The notes under the pieces were generated by a model. That model was not told where the DNA came from. It saw nothing but the letters and a program-made list of their open reading frames with translations, and made no database searches. This document shows positions 57,699-64,000 of a stretch of DNA of 64,000 nt, piece by piece. Positions within the stretch are counted from its first letter, which is position 1; the number at the start of each line of letters is the position of its first letter. Both the position numbers and the translations under genes were made by a program. Source of the stretch: Dacryopinax spathularia (taxonomy: Eukaryota > Basidiomycota > Dacrymycetes > Dacrymycetales > Dacrymycetaceae); the NCBI GenBank assembly GCA_037974965.1, contig JBBPFI010000002.1:2976001-3040000 (forward strand). Direction: 5' to 3'.

Positions 57699-57703
57699 CC
57701 GTG
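57699..57703. repeat. 5-bp target-site duplication, right (CCGTG)
   Basis: Matches 50460-50464. Confidence 0.85.
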
Positions 57704-58339
57704 CTATGCAACAGAGACAACATCTCGAGAGCAGTGAGTATTATCAAGCATGACTGATGATTCTGGCTGGCTAAGTCTTACTTCAGGTAAAGCTCTATTC
57801 TATGCAAAACTGAGTCCTCCGGGACCAGGTATGCTTCCAGCCTCACCTGGCAGCAACGACCTAAGCCATGAAATGCAGGCAAAGCCGCCATGCCATATCA
57901 TATTGCTCAGGAAGTCCGCCTCGATATTGCTGGAGAAACAATCACCCTCAATTGGGTTGGTGCAATCTGTCGATTCACTTCATATTTTGCACCTGACACA
58001 GCTAACAATCTTAATGGACAGATTTTCGACTCCCAGGCCTTGGGGGCCAACCTGATGCAAGAAATCGCACCAGCCCTCTCCTTGGTATTGCAACAGAAAG
58101 GTGAGTTGAGGGTGTTGCTGGCTGGTGGTAGTGGTTCTGGGAAAACCCACACGCTCTTTGGCAAAACTATTCGGGAAAAAACAGGATTGCTGCATGAGAG
58201 CATACAGTACCTGTTTCAGAACCGCAATGAGTTCAACCTCATCTTCCAAGCTATTTACATTGGCTTCAATGGCCGTACGGCCGGTGGCTTTAGAGAGAAG
58301 TATGCCGACTTGTTGGCCATACCAAAATCGACAAGCCAG
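57699..58339 (+). pseudogene. divergent kinesin-like gene, 3' part with P-loop
   Basis: Continues the gene from 50131. Exon to 57733, then exons 57787-57828 and 57879-58339 with clean GT-AG borders and kept frame. The last exon has FAPDTANNLNGQIFDSQALG followed by VLLAGGSGSGKTHTLFG, the layout of a kinesin motor (strand with FD, then AYGQTGSGKT-type P-loop), and LLHESIQYLFQNRNEFNLIF, which fits the helix after it. The exon ends at GTATGT (58340); no further motor exons (switch I, switch II DLAGSE) are found before 60 kb. The gene thus appears truncated as well as interrupted. Kinesin assignment rests on the P-loop context only. Confidence 0.5.
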
Positions 58340-60035
58340 GTATGTATTCGAGATGCGGACCGAAACGGAGGCCACCGAAGGCACTCGCCGAACATGGGAG
58401 TAGCAACCGCCCATCTGCAGACGAACACCTCCCACGCAACGGAAGATCTCTTGGCACCATCAACTCATTCCTAACCACTTAAAGACCTCTTATGTTCTAC
58501 CTCCAAGCAGCTTATTTTTCCCCCTATTTCACGCACTAACCTAGCCACAATTGAACCGTTTCGTGTGCCACAGCTCTAGCCCTTCCGACCAGTGTTCCAC
58601 CCTATCATCAACCCAGAGCTTGTCTGCTCTAAACAGAACTGACCCGATCAATTTCGTCTATATCCGCCTCCGCTGCCATGCCGCGAAGCGATGCTAGATC
58701 GTGCCGAGCTCCGGCCCGGGAGAGTGGACGGTCTGTGGCCATGGGCATGTAAGGGGCGGCCCGGGAACGAGGAACGTGTTCCGCCCGAGACACGCGTTGC
58801 TCTTTTGCTTCTTGCTACGTACGATATGCTGCATGCTTCTGCTTTTGCGCTGGCTTCTGGCATCGCTTTTGGGGAGTGAGCTCTGTGGTGCTTTTCTGGT
58901 GGAGGCTGTTGGATCTTGGAGGTCTTACGGCACACTCGTTGTCTGTTGCGTCATCCACCATCACCAAGAATCACTCTGACAATCGCTTCCCCGAAAGGTT
59001 CCTTTGGACTCCTCTGCTTCTTCTGCCCGAACACACCCTCTCGCGCTCTATAACAACGATCTCGTCGTGCTCGATAACTTGAACCGTAGCACCTGACTTA
59101 TCTTGTTTTTTTCTCCGCTCTGGAAAGGCTGGCACTTTGCAGGGTGATAAGATGTCTAGCAGTCCGTATCGACGAGACTCGAACCGAAGAAGGACGTGTT
59201 GTGGAAGCACAGGAGCTCCACAACTCTACTCTCCTAAGAAGGCCCCATCCTCGTCCCGGCCAACCGCCAACGTCTCTCCCCTCAAACGGTACTCGGCATC
59301 GGCACCGTCTCACGCTGCTTCCTTCAATCTCCCTCCCACCGAAGCTCGTCGACCGAACCGAGCCCTTTTCTACCGCTCGTTCAGCCGTCCACAAGGAGAG
59401 AGAAGGAGAGTGGTGCGTCATCGACCCTAGTCTGGATCCTAATCCGGGATTGGATCGTGCTGGTAGGGTCGGTATGAGCCCGAGTGCGGGGAAATAGGAT
59501 GGCTGTAATCGTCTTCTAAAGTTCTGAGCAGAGCATGCTTGGGTTCGATACCTGGATTGGGTCGTGGGGATCTTAGCGGCTTGGGAGAATAAGGAGATCC
59601 GCGTGCGGCAAGAAAGGGTGATGTCATGTCCCGGTATTGCAGTCTTGCCTTCATCCTCAAAAGAAACGAAGGACTCACCTCGGGAGCCCAACGCTGAAAT
59701 GGGACTTGGAGAAGACGCGAAGATCGTCTGCGTACGCAAGTTGCGTGTATAGAACGGGGTTGTGTGCACGTGTCTCGATTCTCGAAGTATGGTGGATCAC
59801 TCACATGTAGGGCTGTAATCGCCGGGTGTTAATGAGACGTGTCTACGCCTTGGATGTCATTCAGGCCCTGCTTTGGCGCCCCTGGCCGGTCTTACGAGCA
59901 AGCACCCTGTTCCAATGAAAGAGAAAGCATTACAATTACAATCCATCCATGCCGTCCATACCTAAACCGTACAGTTCCTCCTCCTCCATCCATGTCTACC
60001 AGTTCATCGTGCACCGTCCATCGCCGCGACAAATC
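58340..60035. other. about 1.7 kb without a supported gene
   Basis: Possible end of the kinesin-like locus. A plus-strand Ser/Arg/Pro-rich frame starts at 59137-59152 (MSSSPYRRDSNRRRTCC...) and runs about 90 codons; a 223-codon minus frame overlaps it at 59098-59769. Both look compositional and I support neither. The stretch next to 60036 is the 3' flank of the heme oxygenase gene. Confidence 0.4.
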
Positions 60036-61261
60036 TTACAGCTCCAGCTTACTCCTCACCCACTGACTTGCGACCTCCAGTTTCTCCCATCCTCTTTGCC
60101 CCGTAAAGCCCAGCGTGACAAGCAAGAAATGCGCCAGCCCAACAGCAATAAGGAACGAGACGAACGACGTCAACGTAAACCCTCCTTCCCTTGCCTTCTC
60201 CTCCTCCTTCTCGGCCGTATGTACGCCATTCCCATTCGTGGCCGCGGCGGTACGCTTCGCCAGCGGCGTATACACCTCCTCGACCTTCTCCTCCACTACC
60301 ACCTTCGCCCCAGGAGAAGCAGCCCACACCTCATCCAGCATCCCAAATAAGCCCGCATTGAGCCTGAACGCCTCGTTGGCCTCCTCGACCATAGCCCGCT
60401 TCAGCTCCTCGTCCCCTCCTACGCCCTCGTCCATCCCAGTGCGGAACCAGTCCTTGATCTTGCGCATTTCGGGCTGGTCCGCTACGCCGTTGCCGGAAAG
60501 ACGAGGGAAGGAGAAGAACGACAGTCCTGGCAGCGCACGATCTGACTCTCCGTCCGCTGATGAAGCTGAGGAGGGAGAGGAGAGGGAGAGAGACTTTGCA
60601 AGTCGGCGGCGGATTATCTGCCCTCCGCTTAGGTCGCCTAGGTAGCGGACATACGAGTGCGCGAGGAGTCGTTCGGGCGCTTCGTGTGCCAGTTGAGTCA
60701 GGCGGCCGACGTACGCCTTGAGTGGCTTGGGAGGGTCTTGTAGGAGGGAGCTGGCGGCGGGGTGAGTGCGCCAGGATGTGGAAGTGGTCGAGAGAAGGGA
60801 GGCGATGTCTGCTGCTAAAGGGGGTGCGCGGGCGAGGAGAGCGGGGTGGTACGTAGGCGCAAGGACGGGGTTGAACGAGTTCTCCTCCAGAGCAGATTCG
60901 AGTGCGCTGTGCTTACGTGTCAGGCACAGGAGAATTAGGGGTGGAAAGAAGGTACGTACTCGTAGACACACCACAGCGCTACACACCACCGTGCGTACTC
61001 TTCCCTGCTCAGCTCGGCCTTTGCGAGCCTTGCCGCACCGGGGGAATGCTCGACCTCTTCATGCGCTCTCTTAGTGCCTGTGCGGAGGAGCTCGGACACG
61101 GGGCGGGAGTAGTCCAGCGAGGGAAGGGGGATTCCAGGTGACGGGCCGAAAGAGGGAGTTGAAGGGGATGGGGTTGGAGGGTCGGATGCGGCGGCGGTTG
61201 GGATCAGCAGCGATGGGACGGACGACGATGGGGTCGGTTGAAGAGGGAGAGCGGGCATCAT
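60036..61261 (-). CDS. HMX1: heme oxygenase, membrane-anchored (HMX1-like)
   Basis: Two exons, 60960-61261 and 60036-60906, give 390 residues. It should open heme to biliverdin, iron and carbon monoxide, on the ER face of the cytosol. Marks: SELLRTGTKRAHEEVEHSPG with the heme-ligand His, LAHSYVRYLGDLSGGQIIRR (the glycine-rich distal helix signature), and EANEAFRLNAGLF. A C-terminal hydrophobic segment (LTSFVSFLIAVGLAHFLLV) anchors it. A Pro/Ser-rich N-terminal extension of about 60 residues precedes the domain. Start: two adjacent ATGs at 61261 and 61258. A TATA-like tataaag lies on the same strand at about 61343-61349, some 80 bases upstream, and that whole region has an inverted copy at 62255-62505. 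Confidence 0.92.
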
Positions 61262-61276
61262 CTTGCCTGACGTTGC

Positions 61277-61527
61277 CTGGTTCGCAAGTACGTGTTGGGG
61301 AGAAGAGGTGTAAAGGGTGTCCGGGCTTGAGCCAGTCAAGCCTTTATAGGGGGAGGAGGAAGGTAAAGGGTGAGTTATGAAAAGGAGGCGCGCAATTGCG
61401 CAAACCCGATCGGAAGTACATCCACTCATACATGCAGAGCCAAGCGCGGCCGTATCCCGCACACGCGTACTATGAGCTTACGCGTCTCCCTTTGCATACA
61501 TATATCCAGCCTCGTGTACTACGGTAG
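61277..61527 (+). repeat. arm A of an inverted duplication: heme oxygenase promoter
   Basis: About 250 bp just upstream of the heme oxygenase start. It matches the reverse complement of 62255-62505 at roughly 85 percent by eye. Shared blocks include ggtgtccgggcttgagccag and cgtctcccttt. It holds a small palindrome gcttga-gccag-tcaagc beside the TATA box. Confidence 0.8.
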
Positions 61528-62082
61528 TCAGATTCCCTATTGGCCAGTCAATCCCCTTGGGGAGGGGAAGATCTAATCAGCGGCTTCAGTAATACGGGCT
61601 GGGTGGGTTTCGGCTGCCTCGGACCATCAGAACGGATGCGGCACTCCTCCCGCACGTACACGATGAAAAAGTTAGGGGCCATGGCGTGCTCCGCCTCCGT
61701 TTGACAGGGCCGAACGACCGACGGAGCGGGCTTGGCCTGAACGGGATGTTTCATCGTAATGAGAAGCGGGAGATCTTATCTTATCTCGTGAGCTTCTCCA
61801 CTCCTTGGGTCCCGGAACGGACGAAAGTGGACCTGTGCTGCAGTTCATGGGCGGGACTGCGTCCTTCGCAATGTGCTATGATCAACGGGTTAGCGACGTT
61901 GAGCTGTTGCTCTCACGGGCGGCATTAGCTATGTAGCGGCATGTGTAACATCTCCATTTTTAATACATGAGTCCGCTTGACAAGAATTGCCCGGTCGAAG
62001 AAGGGGTAGGTATGACGCGTTCCAGGAGGTGGTACAGCGATTCCGAGAAGCCTCCTTGCCATAGCTGTATGGTGTATATTGA

Positions 62083-62172
62083 ATGCAAGTACAACAATTA
62101 GAGTAGACCGAGGTCACTTTTGCCCGCATCCATAGCCGCACTGTGCAGTGAGGGGAATAAACCGTAAGGTTT
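62083..62172 (+). repeat. arm B of a second inverted pair
   Basis: About 90 bp, matching the reverse complement of 62531-62625 at about 90 percent. Shared blocks include gcccgcatccatagccgcac and cctcactgcacagtg. Confidence 0.75.
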
Positions 62173-62254
62173 GGGTGCAGGAGTGCAGTTTTTGGTCTCT
62201 GCTATAAGCAAACCAGTTGTTCAAGATCACTCAATGGAAGATGACGCGGTAGTG

Positions 62255-62505
62255 TAAGTACACGAGGCTGGATATGTGCAAAAGGGAGACGCGTAAGCTC
62301 GTACGCGTACTGTATGCGGGATACGGCTGCGCTTGGCTCTTCATGTGCGGTGTATTGTATGAGTAGACAAGATGTACTTCCGACCGGGTTTGCGCCTCCT
62401 TTTTATAACACCCTTTACCTCTCCTCCTATACAGGCTTGACTGGCTCAAGCCCGGACACCCTGTACATTTCTTCTTCCTCACGCGTACTTGCTTAGAGTG
62501 GTTCA
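62255..62505 (-). repeat. arm A' : inverted copy of the heme oxygenase promoter
   Basis: Counterpart of 61277-61527. The copy stops about 25 bases short of where the start codon would be, and its TATA motif has changed (tatacag). It is flanked closely by arms B and B'. Confidence 0.8.
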
Positions 62506-62530
62506 TGCGATCCCGAGCCGTTTGTTGTCA

Positions 62531-62625
62531 TGCTTAATAACGTTTATTCCCCTCACTACACAGTGCGGCTATGGATGCGGGCAAAGTGAGCTCGGTCTAC
62601 TCCAATTGTTGTACTTGCACATACC
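62531..62625 (-). repeat. arm B' of the second inverted pair
   Basis: Reverse-complement match of 62083-62172; together the B arms bracket arm A'. Confidence 0.75.
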
Positions 62626-63004
62626 ACGAGACAGCGATTGGCGATGGAATAAGTGATTGTCTATGAGGAAGTTAATGCAGCATGCCCCGCACGCAGACAG
62701 AGAAGATCCGGTTGGGCGTCGGGGAATGCCGGAGATTCGGCGTTAAGAGGAAGAGACCCTCAGTAACGCCGATCGTCCGACCATCGTCCCTTGGACTTTC
62801 CTCTCCAAGCGAACCGACTTTCGCAATGAACCACAAGCAAGACTGGGCAATCTATGCACGTACAGAAGGACAGTTCAGAAGGTGACCAAAGAATATTCTA
62901 TGGCACGCATTCGGGCAGGGACGAATGTTCGGAAGCAATTGCGTTTATTAATGTTTATGGTTTGCTTGGATATAATATTCTACAACGCATTATTATACGT
63001 CTAT

Positions 63005-64000
63005 CTAAACGTCCGTCACAGTCGGGCGCTTCTCTGGCTGAGCCTGACTCTCCTCGGCAAGCGTCTTAGTATCGTCGTCGTCGTCGTACGTCGCAAACGT
63101 CGAATACTTCCGGATGGCCGCACCCTTGTAGTAGAACACGTATGGGATCGCACAGCAGGCAAGACCGATGAAGGCCAACAACGTACTTGCCCATTGGTAG
63201 CCGAGTCGGTGGTACATCTGGGTGGTGAACAGGACTGCGCAGGCGCCCCAGATTGACCGCAGGAATGTCTTGGCCGCGAGGGCGCTCGCGGCTTGTTTCT
63301 GGTAGGAGTCGACGAGGTAGTTGTTGCACTGCAAATTTGTCAGTAAGTTGGCTATGGATTTAAATGAAAGAGGCCACGAACTGCGTTGTAAAGGAAGATG
63401 AACCCGAAACCCACGGGGAAGCCTCCAATAGCAGGTCCAATCCAATGCAGACGAGGATAAGAGGTCCAGGCGAAGATGAAGAGTCCGACGGGGATGAACC
63501 AACAGAAAATCATCATAGGGATCAGCCGGACCTCGGGTGGCGGGCGACCGTAGTGCCTCTTGACGAGATGCAGGTAGTGCTTGTTCACGATTGGCGAGCA
63601 GACAGCCGATGCGACGACTCCGATGGCGAGAGGAATGAACATGAGGCCGGTGGACGAGGCGGACCAACCCTTGCCCTCCTGGTAGATGATAGGGTAGGCG
63701 ACGAAGAACATGTACAGCAGACCGTAAAGGACCGACATGTAGATGCTCAGGAAGAGCACGATGGGCTCAAGGAATAGCAGTTGGAATGGCCGGAGGAGGA
63801 AAAGTCGGAGTCGCTCTCCCATCGGACGAGGGTCGACTTCAACCTCGGTCACGTGCCGGTCGTCGCCGGTCTCCTTCCGCAGTTTCTTGGCGCGGCGAAG
63901 CAAAAGGGCAGCGGCGTAAGTCTCGGGAACGGTAAACGTGATGAGCAGCCATGCGACGGCGGCAAGGATGAGCTGCAGCCAGTAGAGCCAACGCCATCCG
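63005..64000 (-). CDS. MFS transporter, C-terminal two thirds (runs off window)
   Basis: Exons 63382 to beyond 64000 and 63005-63328, joined in phase 0 (donor GTTCGT, acceptor TTGCAG). About 310 residues are visible. The part at the window edge has RWLYWLQ-type loop and [17 protein letters not shown], which marks the middle of drug:H+ antiporters of the DHA1 group (after helix 6, the central cytosolic loop). Helices 7-12 follow: [59 protein letters not shown], then [18 protein letters not shown] and [16 protein letters not shown]. The C-terminal tail has an Asp run from a GTC/GTCG microsatellite (about 63070-63090). Probable role: plasma-membrane export of small molecules; substrate unknown. 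Confidence 0.88.

Larger units (their letters stand above)
61262..63004. promoter_or_regulatory. 1.7-kb intergenic region with nested inverted repeats
   Basis: Upstream of heme oxygenase and downstream of the MFS gene. Apart from the repeat arms listed separately there is no gene; the short frames inside the arms are mirrored in the other copy. Confidence 0.5.

Noticed and set aside
59517-59552. Second tRNA-like stretch (gggttcgatacctgg)
   Set aside because: T-stem pairs poorly and no acceptor stem is found about 70 bases upstream.
59098-59769. 223-codon minus-strand frame and overlapping 97- and 117-codon plus frames
   Set aside because: Overlapping frames of similar length on both strands with Ser/Arg/Pro bias; no domain, and no splice evidence for either.
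1-64000. CRISPR arrays, operons and Shine-Dalgarno sites
   Set aside because: The window is eukaryotic nuclear DNA with spliceosomal introns; no regularly spaced repeats of that kind were seen.

Overview
The window is nuclear DNA of a basidiomycete fungus, most likely an Agaricomycete. Genes sit close together on both strands. They carry many short GT-AG introns of about 50-60 bases, sometimes around exons of only 13-28 bases. Several families are typical of mushrooms: single-exon F-box proteins, a DUF6533 seven-helix protein and a chromodomain-bearing Ty3/Gypsy element. The species cannot be named from the sequence alone. Exon borders given here come from reading splice sites, frame and family conservation, without transcripts.

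Layout: 0-4 kb holds the end of a DUF427 gene, a nine-exon M20 amidohydrolase and a type II membrane protein. 4-11 kb is an F-box cluster. One copy is split by an 834-bp DNA transposon with 8-bp target duplications, one is intact and one is a decayed fragment. The first two share upstream DNA. 11-18 kb has a second type II membrane protein, two weak small-gene candidates and about 3 kb with no recognisable gene. 17.7-29 kb is a dense housekeeping block: Cwf19-type splicing factor, methylthioribulose-1-phosphate dehydratase, V-ATPase proteolipid, Prp2-type DEAH helicase and a Ste7/MEK-type MAP kinase kinase. 30-34 kb has two small genes (a secreted peptide and a cysteine-rich CYSTM-like protein) and a hotdog thioesterase. 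34.6-43.2 kb has a cytochrome P450 with a non-canonical splice donor, a secreted M64 peptidase and two seven-helix membrane proteins. 44.4-48.4 kb has an L1-domain ribosome-biogenesis factor and the AMPK beta subunit.

50.1-58.3 kb is a divergent kinesin-like gene interrupted inside its coiled-coil exon by a complete-looking Ty3/Gypsy element (50465-57698). Its two 716-bp LTRs look identical and are flanked by a 5-bp duplication, so it arrived very recently. 60-64 kb has a membrane-anchored heme oxygenase whose promoter region is duplicated in inverted orientation about 1 kb upstream, followed by an MFS transporter cut by the window end.

Functional links are modest. Two splicing factors (Cwf19, Prp2) lie within 3 kb of each other. 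Signalling genes (MAPKK, AMPK beta, seven-helix proteins) are scattered. There is no metabolic cluster, CRISPR array, tRNA or rRNA gene that I can support. The most noteworthy items are the two recent transposon insertions into reading frames, the odd P450 donor, the divergent kinesin-like protein and the inverted promoter duplication.
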